From the NCBI RefSeq assembly GCF_003752595.1, contig NZ_RKIJ01000009.1, forward strand, positions 124,001-188,000: 64,000 bases of DNA, read 5' to 3'. The DNA is from Cellulomonas sp. PhB143. Its GTDB lineage: Bacteria; Actinomycetota; Actinomycetes; Actinomycetales; Cellulomonadaceae. The notes below the pieces were generated by a model. It saw only the letters and a program-made list of their open reading frames with translations, did no database searches and was not told where the DNA came from. Made by a program: the position numbers and the translations under genes. Shown here in pieces: positions 1 to 8,828 of the stretch (position 1 is its first letter; each line of letters begins with the position of its first letter).

Positions 1-89
1 AGCCGCACGTCCGGCGTCGCGCACCCGGGGCACTCCACCGGCACGACGAGGTGCCCGAGCGCGCGGGCCGCGCGGGCAAGAGCGCGCAC
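1..89 (-). CDS. comF: ComF-family phosphoribosyltransferase-like protein, N-terminal fragment (cut by window edge)
   Basis: Only about 29 codons are inside the window; the rest lies off the left edge. Read on the minus strand from a GTG at 89, the peptide runs LGHLVVPVECPGCATPDVRL. A hydrophobic stretch followed by a CxxC half of a zinc-binding site is the usual opening of ComF-like proteins. ComF proteins combine a zinc finger with a phosphoribosyltransferase fold and are linked to DNA uptake in some bacteria; their role in most actinobacteria is unclear. The position directly downstream of lpqB matches the conserved actinobacterial order. No strong ribosome binding site is visible, and an in-frame start further upstream is possible. 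The fragment is short, so the call rests on the motif plus synteny. Confidence 0.5.
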   Translation of the reverse strand, partial: MRALARAARALGHLVVPVECPGCATPDVR

Positions 90-128
90 CGCACGCAGAG
101 CACGCAGCCGCCGAGCGCCCCGGCCGCG

Positions 129-165
129 CCCGGGAGGGCGGGCGGCGGCCCGGGAGGGCGGGCGG
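129..165. repeat. 17-bp direct repeat in the comF-lpqB spacer
   Basis: The word CCCGGGAGGGCGGGCGG occurs at 129-145 and again at 149-165, a 20-bp period. It lies in the roughly 200-bp spacer between lpqB and comF. Nothing else recognisable is in that spacer. The repeat may only reflect extreme GC content. Confidence 0.5.
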
Positions 166-291
166 GAGACGTCGACGGTGCGGTCCACGCCGCCCAGCCT
201 GCGGCGGCCGGGGCACGCCGCGCGGGCAGGCCCGCGCACCCGTGCCCCGCCCCGGCACCGCGCCCGCCTGTGGACGCCCACGGGAGGCCCG

Positions 292-2073
292 TCAGCCCGG
301 GTAGGCGACCAGGTCGACGTCGGTGGCCTCCGGCACCCAGATCGTCGCCGACTCCGAGCGGCCGTAGAGAACACCCTTCTCGTCGACCACGAGCAGCGTG
401 CTCTCGCCGTTGCCCGCCGCGATCGCCACCGCCCCGGGCACCCGGGACAGCGACGTCGTCTGGCCGCCGACCTGCGCGAGGTGGACGACGACGTCGTCCT
501 CCCCTGTCTGCCTCCCGAGCACCCCGACCTGCGTCTGGTCGGTCCACACGACCGAGGTGACGTCGACCGTGGAGGCCGCGACGCGGAACGGGTCCGAGAG
601 CGCCGTCGGCCTGCCCTCCTCGTCCCGGACGATCCCGGCCACCTGCACGAGCGGACCACCGGTGCCGTCGCTGGCGACGACGAGCCGCGCGCCGTCCGGG
701 GCGACGCGCACGGAGACGAGCGTCCGGTCCGCGAGCCACGGCACGGCCGCCAGCCGGGTCCGCGTGCCGTCCCGGTCGAGCACCGTGATCGGCCCGGTCG
801 CCGACCCCGACCAGATCCACCCGAACCGGTCCGCGGAGGGCGCCATGAGATCGGCGCCCTCGAGCAGGGTGGCGCCCTTCGTGCCCGCCGTGGGGAGCCG
901 GCGCACGTGTGCCGTGCCGTCGCGCACCAGGACCGCAGCCCCCGCCGCGCCCTGGGCCACGTCGCCCGTCAGGCCCAGCGCCGTGGGGAGCAGGCCCTCG
1001 AGCGACGGCGCGCCGTCGATCTTCGTGAGCGTCGAGCCGTTCACCGCGACGAGCCTGCCGTCCGAGGCCGCCACCGCCCCGCCGGACACCTGCGCGGAGG
1101 GCAGTGGGTCGACCGTGTCCACGCTGATCGGGGTCCCGTCCGCGGACAGCACCACCGAGCGGACCGGCTCGAACGCCTGCGTGCGCGGGTAGGAGTCCAC
1201 GATCACCGCCTGGATCTGCGCCTGGAGCAGCGCGCGGTCCGCGGCCGAGGCGGACAGCACCGCGGAGCTGAGGTTCACCGTCGCGACCCCGTCCGAGACG
1301 GGGACGGTCTGCAGCGCGAGCGTCGTGCCCGGCGGGGCGACCGTGACCACCGAGTCCTGGAGCCACTCCGCGGGGCCGTCGAGGACGGCGCTGACCGCGT
1401 CCGTCTGCCACCGGGCGCTCTTGGGGAACCACCGCTCGTCGGAGACGAAGTACGTGCGGTCCGGGGTGGGGAAGTAGAGCGTCGTCTGCTGGTAGAAGAC
1501 GTCGAGCAGACCGCTCTGGATGAACAGGCCGTCCTCGGCGTCGTCGATGCGCCAGCGGCCGTCCGGGTCCTGCACGAGACCGAACGAGAGGTCCTGCGTC
1601 GTGCCGTCGGACACCTCCGTGTACACGCCGTCCGCGTCGATCGTGCCGACGACGGAGACCGTTCCGGTGACCGTCGTCTTGCCCGTGTCGTCCGCGTCGT
1701 CGGGCACGACGAGCCCGGCGTCGCCCCGGTAGACGGTCACGCGCGCGGTCGGGTCCCAGTCGGTCGCCGAGCCCGTCAGGTAGGCCCGCGCGACGTCGTA
1801 GCTGCTTGTCGTGCCGGGACCCTGCGCGCTGAGGAACCCGTTGACGATCTGCTCGGGCGACGCGTCGTCGCGCGGCGGGTTCGGGTTGAGGTAGATGGGC
1901 AGCGGCGGCGCGGGCTCGGCCTTGCCGTCCACCACGGGGCCGGACGTCGGGATCGACGCGCACCCACCGAGCACGGCGAGCCCGAGCAGCGCCAGGAGGA
2001 CGGTCAGGGCCGTGGCGGGCGCCCGGCGGCGGGCCCCGTGCCCGGGGGCCGCGCTGCGGCGTGCTGCGGTCAT
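292..2073 (-). CDS. lpqB: Lipoprotein LpqB (MtrAB accessory lipoprotein, GerMN and beta-propeller domains)
   Basis: This is a 593-residue secreted lipoprotein. The start at 2073 gives an N-terminus with arginines, a hydrophobic segment and the lipobox VLGGC (Cys about 38), followed by ASIPTSG, which is typical of LpqB. A GerMN-type domain sits near residues 150-330 and the remainder reads as a beta-propeller-like region rich in L-V-x-x-DG strands. Its start codon overlaps the mtrB stop (ATGA, 2070-2073), so it is translated with mtrB. In mycobacteria LpqB contacts the extracytoplasmic part of MtrB and tunes MtrA phosphorylation, affecting cell-wall homeostasis and division. An in-frame upstream start would lie inside mtrB and would bury the signal peptide, so it is rejected. 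Family and neighbourhood agree. Confidence 0.95.
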   Translation of the reverse strand: MTAARRSAAPGHGARRRAPATALTVLLALLGLAVLGGCASIPTSGPVVDGKAEPAPPLPIYLNPNPPRDDASPEQIVNGFLSAQGPGTTSSYDVARAYLTGSATDWDPTARVTVYRGDAGLVVPDDADDTGKTTVTGTVSVVGTIDADGVYTEVSDGTTQDLSFGLVQDPDGRWRIDDAEDGLFIQSGLLDVFYQQTTLYFPTPDRTYFVSDERWFPKSARWQTDAVSAVLDGPAEWLQDSVVTVAPPGTTLALQTVPVSDGVATVNLSSAVLSASAADRALLQAQIQAVIVDSYPRTQAFEPVRSVVLSADGTPISVDTVDPLPSAQVSGGAVAASDGRLVAVNGSTLTKIDGAPSLEGLLPTALGLTGDVAQGAAGAAVLVRDGTAHVRRLPTAGTKGATLLEGADLMAPSADRFGWIWSGSATGPITVLDRDGTRTRLAAVPWLADRTLVSVRVAPDGARLVVASDGTGGPLVQVAGIVRDEEGRPTALSDPFRVAASTVDVTSVVWTDQTQVGVLGRQTGEDDVVVHLAQVGGQTTSLSRVPGAVAIAAGNGESTLLVVDEKGVLYGRSESATIWVPEATDVDLVAYPG

Positions 2074-3911
2074 CGGCGTACCTCCTTCGCCGCGTCGGCG
2101 CCCGGTGGCGGCTCGAGCGCGTCCACGGACGGCAGCGACGTCGGGCTGGCCTGGTCCACCACGGCGACCTGGCCGGTCACCGGCCCGGGCTCGGGGTCGC
2201 TGCCCCGCGCGGGGCTGGGTGCGTCCGGCACGAGCGGGAGCGGCGAGTGGTCCAGGACGATCCCCGCCCGTCGCGGCAGCGTGAGCCGGAAGCACGCCCC
2301 CTCGCCGGGCCGGCCCCACGCCTCGAGCCAGCCGCCGTGCAGCCGCGCGTCCTCCAGCGAGATCGCCAGCCCGAGGCCGGTGCCCCCGGTGGTGCGGGCG
2401 CGTGCCGGGTCGGCCCGCCAGAACCGGTCGAAGACCCGGGCGACCTCGGGCGCCGTCATGCCGACGCCATGGTCGCGCACCACGACCGCGACGGCGAGCC
2501 CGTCGGCGCCGACGGTGACCTCGACGGGCTTGCCCTCGGCGTGCTCGATGGCGTTCGTGACGAGGTTGCGCAGGATGCGCTCGACGCGGCGCGGGTCCAC
2601 GTCCGCCGTCGCGGGCTCGTCGCCGAGGTGCACCGACAGCCAGACGCGCTTCGCCTCGGCGAGCGGCTGCGCCTGCTCGACGGCGGAGCCCGCGACGTCC
2701 CGCAGGTCGCTGCGCTCGGCGTCCAGCACCGCCGCGCCCGCGTCGAACCGGCTGATCTCCAGCAGGTCGGCGAGGAGGTCCTCGAACCGGTCGAGCTGGG
2801 TGTACATGAGCTCCGCCGACCGGCGCGCCATCGGGTCGAGCTCGTCGCGCGACTCGTGGATCACCTCGCTCGCCATCCGGATCGTGGTCAGCGGGGTGCG
2901 CAGCTCGTGGGAGACGTCGGAGACGAAGCGCCGCTGGAGCATGGAGAGCTCCTCCATCTGGGTGATCTGGTCCTGCAGGCTCTCGGCCATCTCGTTGAAC
3001 GAGCGCGCGAGCGTCGCCATCTCGTCGTGCCCGCGCACGGTCAGCCGCTCGTCGAGACGGCCCGCCGCGAGGCGCTCGGCCACCCGCGCCGCGCGGCTGA
3101 CCGGGTCGACCGTCTGGCGCGTGACGATCCAGGCGATGACCCCGATGATCAGCAGCAGCACGATCGCGCCCACGAACAGGGTCTGCTGGATGAACTCGAG
3201 CGTCTGCTGCTCCGGCTCGAAGGAGTAGAGGTAGTAGAGCTCGTAGGTGCCCTCGCGCGGCACCTGCACCGTGGTGCCGACGACGACGCCAGGGACCTCC
3301 GCGGCGTCCGGGCCGGGGTCCGTCTCGATCGCCACCGACTGCATCACCTGGGGGACCTCGCCGCCCGAGTCGGCGGTCGCGAGCGTCGCCTTGCGCATCT
3401 CCGGGGTGATCACCGTCCCGTACCGGTCGGCCGTGCTGACGTCGACCACCTGCGACGGCTGCCCCTGGGGGTGCCAGAGGAACACGTCGCGCGTGCCGGG
3501 GCTCGCCGTCTGCAGCGAGAGCACCATGTCGGTGAGCAGCTGCTGCACGTCGGAGCTGGTCTGCGGGTTCGCCGCGTCGAAGTTGGTCCGCGCCTGCGTC
3601 GTCGAGCGGGCGCTCTCGGCGTCGACCGCCGCGAGTCGCTCGTTGAAGAGGCCGTCCCGGATCGACTGCGAGAGGAACGCCCCGAGCACGGCCACCGACA
3701 CGACGCCGACGACCAGCGCGATCGAGACGACGCGCAGCTGCATCGAGGAGCGCCAGCGGCGCACGACCCGCGACCCGGCCCGACGCAGGACCGGGGGGAC
3801 GACGACGCGCCGGCGGACGGGGGGCGGCGGGGTCCCCGTGCCGGTCTCGTCGCCGGCGGCGCCCTCCGCGCGGGCCGGGCCCTCCGTGCCGCCCGCACCC
3901 TGGGTGCTCAC
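2070..3911 (-). CDS. mtrB: Sensor histidine kinase MtrB
   Basis: This is a 613-residue membrane histidine kinase. A proline/glycine-rich cytoplasmic tail (1-50) precedes a first membrane segment (about 57-80), an extracytoplasmic sensor region (80-235), a second membrane segment (about 236-262) and a HAMP linker. The dimerisation helix carries the phospho-acceptor in FVSDVSHELRTPL (His near 331). The ATPase domain shows the N-box NLVTNAIEHAEG, the G1 motif DHGVGM and the G2 motif GTGLGLAI. It partners MtrA, encoded 54 bp upstream, and responds in studied actinobacteria to osmotic and cell-wall or division signals. It overlaps lpqB by 4 nt. Length and architecture match the family; no defect is visible. 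Confidence 0.97.
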   Translation of the reverse strand: MSTQGAGGTEGPARAEGAAGDETGTGTPPPPVRRRVVVPPVLRRAGSRVVRRWRSSMQLRVVSIALVVGVVSVAVLGAFLSQSIRDGLFNERLAAVDAESARSTTQARTNFDAANPQTSSDVQQLLTDMVLSLQTASPGTRDVFLWHPQGQPSQVVDVSTADRYGTVITPEMRKATLATADSGGEVPQVMQSVAIETDPGPDAAEVPGVVVGTTVQVPREGTYELYYLYSFEPEQQTLEFIQQTLFVGAIVLLLIIGVIAWIVTRQTVDPVSRAARVAERLAAGRLDERLTVRGHDEMATLARSFNEMAESLQDQITQMEELSMLQRRFVSDVSHELRTPLTTIRMASEVIHESRDELDPMARRSAELMYTQLDRFEDLLADLLEISRFDAGAAVLDAERSDLRDVAGSAVEQAQPLAEAKRVWLSVHLGDEPATADVDPRRVERILRNLVTNAIEHAEGKPVEVTVGADGLAVAVVVRDHGVGMTAPEVARVFDRFWRADPARARTTGGTGLGLAISLEDARLHGGWLEAWGRPGEGACFRLTLPRRAGIVLDHSPLPLVPDAPSPARGSDPEPGPVTGQVAVVDQASPTSLPSVDALEPPPGADAAKEVRR

Positions 3912-3965
3912 GAGCTCACCGGTCCCGTCGGCCCGCCGGCTCCCGGACCACCCGGTCCGTCCCGG

Positions 3966-4658
3966 TCACCGGCGCGGCGAGCCGGCCTTGTAGCCGACAC
4001 CCCGCACCGTCAGGACGATCTCCGGGTTCTCCGGGTCGTGCTCGATCTTCGAGCGCAGCCGCTGGACGTGCACGTTGACCAGGCGCGTGTCCGCGGCGTG
4101 GCGGTACCCCCACACCTTCTCGAGGAGGACCTCGCGGGTGAAGACCTGCCAGGGCTTGCGCGCCAGCGCGACGAGCAGGTCGAACTCGAGGGGCGTCAGG
4201 GAGATCTGCTCGCCGTCGCGCGCCACCCGGTGCCCGGGCACGTCGACCTCGATGTCCCCGACCGTCAGCACCTCCTGCGCCGGCTCGTCCGTGCGGCGCA
4301 GCCGCGTCCGGATCCGCGCGACCAGCTCCTTGGGCTTGAACGGCTTCGAGACGTAGTCGTCCGCCCCGGACTCGAGCCCCAGGACGACGTCGACCGTGTC
4401 GGTCTTGGCCGTCAGCATGATGATCGGCACGCCGGACTCCGCACGGATCAGCCGGCACACCTCCGTGCCGTCGCGGCCGGGGAGCATCAGGTCGAGCAGC
4501 ACGAGGTCCGGCTGGCTCGAGCGGAAGGCCTCCAGGGCCTGGTCGCCGTCGGCGCAGAACATCGGCTCGAAGCCCTCGGAGCGCAGGACGATCCCGATCA
4601 TCTCGGACAGGGCGGCGTCGTCGTCGACAACCAGCACACGTTGCTTCATGCTGCACAT
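3966..4658 (-). CDS. mtrA: Response regulator MtrA (OmpR/PhoB family)
   Basis: This is a 230-residue OmpR-type regulator. The receiver domain has the acidic pocket DDD (12-14), the phospho-acceptor Asp56 in LVLLDLML, and the conserved Lys in SKPFKPKEL. The C-terminal winged helix includes LVNVHVQRLRSKIE and ends VRGVGYKAG. The start at 4658 (MCSMKQR) is preferred over Met at 4649. It has a GGGTGG sequence just upstream, and it places the phospho-Asp at residue 56, the same number as in the M. tuberculosis protein. MtrA is essential in mycobacteria and controls replication, division and wall-hydrolase genes; in Corynebacterium it also influences osmoprotectant transporters. A longer reading from 4742 has no support. 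The first gene of mtrA-mtrB-lpqB, it is transcribed leftward. Confidence 0.97.
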   Translation of the reverse strand: MCSMKQRVLVVDDDAALSEMIGIVLRSEGFEPMFCADGDQALEAFRSSQPDLVLLDLMLPGRDGTEVCRLIRAESGVPIIMLTAKTDTVDVVLGLESGADDYVSKPFKPKELVARIRTRLRRTDEPAQEVLTVGDIEVDVPGHRVARDGEQISLTPLEFDLLVALARKPWQVFTREVLLEKVWGYRHAADTRLVNVHVQRLRSKIEHDPENPEIVLTVRGVGYKAGSPRR

Positions 4659-4746
4659 GATGCCACCCGGCCCGCGGCGTCCACGGGCGCACGCACCCGG
4701 GGGCGGCGAGCCTGTGGACCGCGCGCCCCGGCGCCCGTCCACGCAC

Positions 4747-4752
4747 TAGCCT
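4747..4752 (+). promoter_or_regulatory. Putative -10 box (TAGCCT) for the 4815 cluster
   Basis: TAGCCT fits the actinobacterial TANNNT -10 pattern and lies 62 bp before the ATG at 4815, in the divergent spacer between mtrA and the membrane-protein cluster. An identical hexamer sits before the gene at 26149. No clear -35 is seen. Confidence 0.4.
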
Positions 4753-4814
4753 GGCCTCTCCCGCACGGCGAGCCCCCGGCCGCCGCACGCCCGCCGGCAG
4801 AACAGGACCCCGCG

Positions 4815-5939
4815 ATGAGCACTCCAGGCGAACCGCCTGCCGGCTGGGGCGAGACACCGCAGGGTCCGCTGGGGTACGGGCAGCCGCAGTACGGGCAGCC
4901 GCAGTACGGGCCGCCGGGCGCCCTGCCCCCGGCGGGCTACGGGCAGCCGGGGCCCGGCGGGCCCGGCTGGGGTCCGGGACCGCTGCCGACGACCGACAGG
5001 CCCGGGATCGTCCCGCTCCGCCCGCTCGCGCTGGGCGAGATCCTGGACGGCGCGTTCGGCGCGGTCCGCGCCAACCCGCGCGTCATGCTCGGCGTGCCTG
5101 CCGCCGTCCTCGTCGCGTGCACGCTCGTCTCGGTGGTGCTGGGCCTGCTCGTCGTCGGCCTGACCTCCGCGCTCAGCGCCGGCATCGACGCCGACCTCTC
5201 GGAGGTCGGCCTCGGTCCGGGCGGGTACGCGAGCCTGACGAGCATCGGGCTCCAGGCCGTGATCGTCCAGCTGGTCGCGGTGCCCGTCCTCAACGGGCTG
5301 CTGGCGGGCGCGGTCGGGGACGCCGTGCTGGGGCGGCGGCCGTCGGTCACCGAGACCTGGCACCGCACCCGCGGCCGGCTGCTGCGGCTCGTGGGGTACA
5401 CGCTGCTGCTCTTCCTCGCGGCGTCCGTGCTCGTGGTCGGGATCGTCGCCGGGACGGTCGCGCTGATCGTGACCCAGGTCGACGCGGGGACCTCGGTGTG
5501 GGCGTCGGTCGGCACCGGTCTCGCCGCCCTGCTGGTGCTCGTCGTGCTCGTGCTGTGGCTCCAGGTGCGGCTGCTCTTCACGCCCGCGGCGCTCGTCCTC
5601 GAGAAGCAGGGCGTCTGGCGGTCCGTGACGCGGGCCTGGCGGCTGACCCGCAAGGGCTTCTGGCACGTGCTGGGCATCTGGCTCCTGGCGACGATCATGG
5701 TCGCGATCATCAGCGGCGTGGTCGCCTACCCCTTCACCCTCGTCGGGGGCCTGCTGGTCACGGTGTCCCCCGTCGCGTACACGGCCCTGTCGCTGCTCGG
5801 GTCGATCGTCAGCGGGATGCTGACCACGGTCTTCATGTCGAGCATCGTGGCCCTGCTCTACATCGACGCGCGCATGCGGCGCGAGGGGCTCGACATCGAG
5901 CTCGCGGGCACCGCCCGGCGCGAGCACGGGCAGGCATGA
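4815..5939 (+). CDS. Polytopic membrane protein with Pro/Gln/Tyr-rich N-terminus (GPDPase membrane-domain-like)
   Basis: This is a 374-residue protein. The first 65 residues are low-complexity with GYGQPQYGQPQYGPPG repeats. After the motif PLALGEILDGAF come about six hydrophobic segments (roughly 95-125, 140-165, 195-225, 230-260, 285-315, 320-350). The pattern resembles the membrane domain family sometimes annotated as glycerophosphoryl diester phosphodiesterase membrane domain; no phosphodiesterase catalytic part is present, so an enzymatic role should not be assumed. The ATG at 4815 follows AGGACC. The gene overlaps the next one by ATGA and heads a co-translated set with DUF4129, DUF4350, MoxR and DUF58 proteins, a recurring actinobacterial cluster whose function is not settled. 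Function unknown. Confidence 0.8.
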   Translation: MSTPGEPPAGWGETPQGPLGYGQPQYGQPQYGPPGALPPAGYGQPGPGGPGWGPGPLPTTDRPGIVPLRPLALGEILDGAFGAVRANPRVMLGVPAAVLVACTLVSVVLGLLVVGLTSALSAGIDADLSEVGLGPGGYASLTSIGLQAVIVQLVAVPVLNGLLAGAVGDAVLGRRPSVTETWHRTRGRLLRLVGYTLLLFLAASVLVVGIVAGTVALIVTQVDAGTSVWASVGTGLAALLVLVVLVLWLQVRLLFTPAALVLEKQGVWRSVTRAWRLTRKGFWHVLGIWLLATIMVAIISGVVAYPFTLVGGLLVTVSPVAYTALSLLGSIVSGMLTTVFMSSIVALLYIDARMRREGLDIELAGTARREHGQA

Positions 5940-6595
5940 CGGCCCCGGTCGCGTGGGTCGACCGCCTCGCGGCCGACGTCCCCGTCGCCCCCGACGCGGA
6001 CACCGCCCGCGCGTGGGCCCGCGGAGAGCTCGCGCGCCCGGAGTACGCCGGGCACGGCCCGACGCTCCTCGAGCGGTTCCTCGACTGGCTCTCCGGCCTC
6101 GGCGCCGGGACCGGCGGCGCGGACCTGCCGGACGCGCTGCCCGTGGCGCTCGTGGTCCTGGTCCTCGCGGCCGTGCTCCTGGCCTTCTGGTCCACGGGCC
6201 GGGTGCGCGCGAGCACGCGCGCGCGCGCCGCGGCGGTCGTCCTCGAGGACGACGCCCGCACGAGCGAGGAGATCCGCGCGTCCGCCGACCGGGCCGCGGC
6301 CCGCGGCGACTGGGCCGAGGCCGTCCTCGAGCGGTACCGCGCGGTCGTCCGGGCGCTGGAGGAACGAGCCGTCCTGGACGACCGCCCGGGCCGCACCGCC
6401 CACGAGGTCGCCCAGGAGGCCGCGGCGCGCCTGCCCGGGTCGGCCGACGAGCTCGCCCGCGCAGGGCGCCTGTTCGACGACGTCCGCTACGGCGACCACG
6501 CCGTCGGACCCGCCGAGGACGCGGCGGTACGGGCGCTCGACGCGGCCGTCGCGGGCGAGCGCCCGCGCGCCGCCCCGGCCGGCGGGCGCCCGTGA
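5936..6595 (+). CDS. DUF4129 domain protein
   Basis: This is a 219-residue protein with one central membrane segment (LPVALVVLVLAAVLLAFW, about 66-84) and a C-terminal cytoplasmic helix-rich domain. The tract AARGDWAEAVLERYRAVVRA, followed by EERAVLDDRPGRTAHE, is the hallmark of DUF4129 proteins. The start overlaps the previous stop (ATGA) and the stop overlaps the next start (GTGA), which indicates strict translational coupling. DUF4129 proteins often neighbour MoxR-DUF58 pairs and transglutaminase-like membrane proteins; their biochemical role is unknown. Coupling suggests it is a structural partner in a membrane complex with the adjoining DUF4350 and DUF58 proteins (inference). Confidence 0.85.
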   Translation: MTAPVAWVDRLAADVPVAPDADTARAWARGELARPEYAGHGPTLLERFLDWLSGLGAGTGGADLPDALPVALVVLVLAAVLLAFWSTGRVRASTRARAAAVVLEDDARTSEEIRASADRAAARGDWAEAVLERYRAVVRALEERAVLDDRPGRTAHEVAQEAAARLPGSADELARAGRLFDDVRYGDHAVGPAEDAAVRALDAAVAGERPRAAPAGGRP

Positions 6596-7803
6596 GCGCC
6601 CCGGCCGCCCCCGCGCGGGAGGCGGTGACGGACCCGCCCCCGCGCCCGTCACCGGTGCAAGGCGACGGCACCTCCGGACGCTCCCGGCTGCGCGCGCGGT
6701 GGCGCCGCGCCCGCCTGCCCCTGGGGCTGCTGCTCGCCACGGCCGTCGTCGTGCTGTCCGTGGCGCTCCTGCCCGCGCCCAGCTCGATCGTCCCCTATGC
6801 GATCGACAACGCAGGGCCGGACGGCGCTCGCGCGGTCGCCGAGATCCTGCGGGACCAGGGCGTCGACGTCGTCGCGACGACGAGCTCCGCCGAGGCCGCG
6901 GCCGCACCCGCGGGCACGACCCTCGCGATCGCCCCCGGCCTGCCCCTGACACCCGACGAACGCGGCGACCTGGCCGACGCCGGCGCCGACCTCGTGCTCC
7001 TGGACGCCGGTGCCGACCTCGTCTCGCGCGCCACCGACGGGGCGGTCGGGTCCGCGTACGCGAACGCGCCCCGCACCACGCGGGAGGCCAGGTGCGACGA
7101 CGCCGACGCGAGCGCCGCGGGCACGGCGACGCTCGGGGGCAGCGGCCTCGTCTCCGACGACCCCGACGCGGTGCTCTGCTTCCCGGGGGCCGCCGACGAG
7201 GGCGCCGGGTACGCGGTCGTGCGCTCCGGGGACCGCACCGTGCGGGTGCTGAGCTCGGCCGACGTGGTCAGCAACGGAGCCCTGCTCGACGCCGGGGACG
7301 CCGCGCTCGCGCTGCGGGCTCTCGGCCACCACGACCGGCTGCTGTGGTACGTCCCCGACGGCGGCGCCCCGGCCGCCGGCACCGACGCGGGGCTGCTCCC
7401 GCCGTGGGTGGGCGTCGTCGGCCTCGAGCTGCTCCTGGTGCTCGTCGTCGTCGCGATCTGGCGCGGCCGGCGCACCGGACGCCTGGTCACCGAGGACCTG
7501 CCCGTCGTCGTCCGCGCGTCCGAGACGACCCGCGGACGGGGCCGCCTCTACCGGGCGGGCGGGTCCCGCGGCCACGCGGCCGCCGGCCTGCGCGCCCTCA
7601 CGGCCCAGCGGCTCGCGGAGCGCCTCGGCGTGCCGCGCACGGCGGACGCCGGCGCGCTCGTCGACGCGGTCGCGCGCGCCGCGGAGCTCTCGCCCGACCA
7701 CGTCGTGCACCTGCTGTACGGACCACCACCCACCGACGACCAGGCCCTGCTGCTGCTCGCGCACGAGCTCGACATCCTGGAGAGCGAGGTTCACCCGCTG
7801 TGA
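6592..7803 (+). CDS. DUF4350 domain membrane protein
   Basis: This is a 403-residue protein from a GTG start that shares GTGA with the upstream stop. A cytoplasmic arginine-rich stretch is followed by a membrane segment (about 42-63) and then an extracytoplasmic domain starting PSSIVPYAIDNAGPDGARAV. This matches DUF4350, a class-I-glutamine-amidotransferase-like fold without obvious catalytic residues. A second membrane segment (VGVVGLELLLVLVVVAIW, about 271-288) leads to a C-terminal cytoplasmic tail. It ends in a GTGA overlap with the MoxR gene. In many actinobacteria the order DUF4129-DUF4350-MoxR-DUF58 is fixed, implying one assembly with the AAA+ chaperone. No enzymatic activity can be assigned. 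Confidence 0.85.
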   Translation: MSAPAAPAREAVTDPPPRPSPVQGDGTSGRSRLRARWRRARLPLGLLLATAVVVLSVALLPAPSSIVPYAIDNAGPDGARAVAEILRDQGVDVVATTSSAEAAAAPAGTTLAIAPGLPLTPDERGDLADAGADLVLLDAGADLVSRATDGAVGSAYANAPRTTREARCDDADASAAGTATLGGSGLVSDDPDAVLCFPGAADEGAGYAVVRSGDRTVRVLSSADVVSNGALLDAGDAALALRALGHHDRLLWYVPDGGAPAAGTDAGLLPPWVGVVGLELLLVLVVVAIWRGRRTGRLVTEDLPVVVRASETTRGRGRLYRAGGSRGHAAAGLRALTAQRLAERLGVPRTADAGALVDAVARAAELSPDHVVHLLYGPPPTDDQALLLLAHELDILESEVHPL

Positions 7804-8816
7804 CCGAGAACGCCGAGAACCGCGAGAACCGCGAGAGCCCGGGGAGCACGCCCCCGCCGGGCGCGTCGCGCGACCCGCGCACCGCCCTGGCCGGCGTGCG
7901 CACCCAGGTCGGCAAGGCCGTCGTCGGGCAGGACGCCGCCGTCACGAGCCTGCTCATCGCGCTCCTGTGCCGGGGCCACGTGCTGCTCGAGGGCGTGCCG
8001 GGCGTCGCCAAGACGCTGCTCGTGCGGGCCCTGGCCGCGTCCCTCGACCTGGGCACCAAGCGCGTGCAGTTCACCCCGGACCTCATGCCGGGCGACGTCA
8101 CCGGCTCGCTCGTGTACGACGCGCGGACGGCGGAGTTCTCGTTCCGCGAGGGGCCGGTCTTCACGAACCTCCTGCTCGCCGACGAGATCAACCGCACGCC
8201 GCCGAAGACACAGGCGTCGCTCCTGGAGGCGATGGAGGAGCGCCAGGTCTCCGTCGACGGGACCCCGAGGCTGCTGCCCGACCCGTTCATCGTCGTCGCG
8301 ACCCAGAACCCGGTCGAGTACGAGGGCACCTACCCGCTCCCCGAGGCACAGCTCGACCGGTTCCTGCTCAAGGTCGTCCTGCCGCTGCCCGAGCGCGAGC
8401 AGGAGGTCGAGGTGCTTGCCCGCCACGCGGGCGGGTTCGACCCGCGCGACCTGCGCGCGGCCGGCGTGGCACCGGTCGCGGACGCCGACCTGCTCGCCCG
8501 GGCCCGGGCAGAGGTCGCCGGCGTCCGCGTCGACCGGGAGGTCCTCGGCTACGTCGTGGACGTGTGCGCGGCGACGCGCCGCTCGCCCTCCCTGGCCCTC
8601 GGGGTCTCCCCGCGCGGGGCGACGGCGCTCCTCGCGACGTCCCGGGCCTGGGCGTGGCTGTGCGCGCGGGACTACGTCACGCCCGACGACGTGAAGGCGC
8701 TCGCCCTGCCGACCCTGCGCCACCGGGTCCAGCTGCGGGCCGAGGCCGAGCTCGAGGGGGTCACCGCCGAGTCCGTGATCCAGACCGTGCTCGGCTCCGT
8801 GCCGGTCCCCCGCTGA
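7800..8816 (+). CDS. MoxR-family AAA+ ATPase
   Basis: This is a 338-residue MoxR ATPase. A short charged N-terminus with NAENRENRES repeats precedes the AAA+ core. The Walker A motif is GVPGVAKT (65-72), Walker B is LLLADEINRT (about 125-134), sensor 1 lies in VVATQNPVEYEGTYPLPEAQ, and the arginine-finger region LDRFLLKV follows. The C-terminal lid (about 240-338) includes SPRGATALLATSRAWAW. MoxR proteins act as chaperone-like ATPases that mature or regulate VWA-type partners; the DUF58 gene 12 bp downstream is the expected partner. GTG at 7800 is shared with the preceding stop. Length and motifs are normal. Confidence 0.95.
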   Translation: MTENAENRENRESPGSTPPPGASRDPRTALAGVRTQVGKAVVGQDAAVTSLLIALLCRGHVLLEGVPGVAKTLLVRALAASLDLGTKRVQFTPDLMPGDVTGSLVYDARTAEFSFREGPVFTNLLLADEINRTPPKTQASLLEAMEERQVSVDGTPRLLPDPFIVVATQNPVEYEGTYPLPEAQLDRFLLKVVLPLPEREQEVEVLARHAGGFDPRDLRAAGVAPVADADLLARARAEVAGVRVDREVLGYVVDVCAATRRSPSLALGVSPRGATALLATSRAWAWLCARDYVTPDDVKALALPTLRHRVQLRAEAELEGVTAESVIQTVLGSVPVPR

Positions 8817-8828
8817 GCCCGCCGGGTC

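Noticed and set aside
178-3228. Long open frame (1016 codons) on the plus strand across lpqB and mtrB
   Set aside because: It is antisense to two well-recognised genes, is dominated by Arg/Pro/Ala/Gly, and has no domain. Long antisense frames are expected at this GC content.
4650-4742. Extended N-terminus for MtrA starting at 4742
   Set aside because: The extra residues are low-complexity Arg/Gly/Pro, absent from the family, and the start at 4658 fits both the ribosome binding site and the Asp56 numbering.
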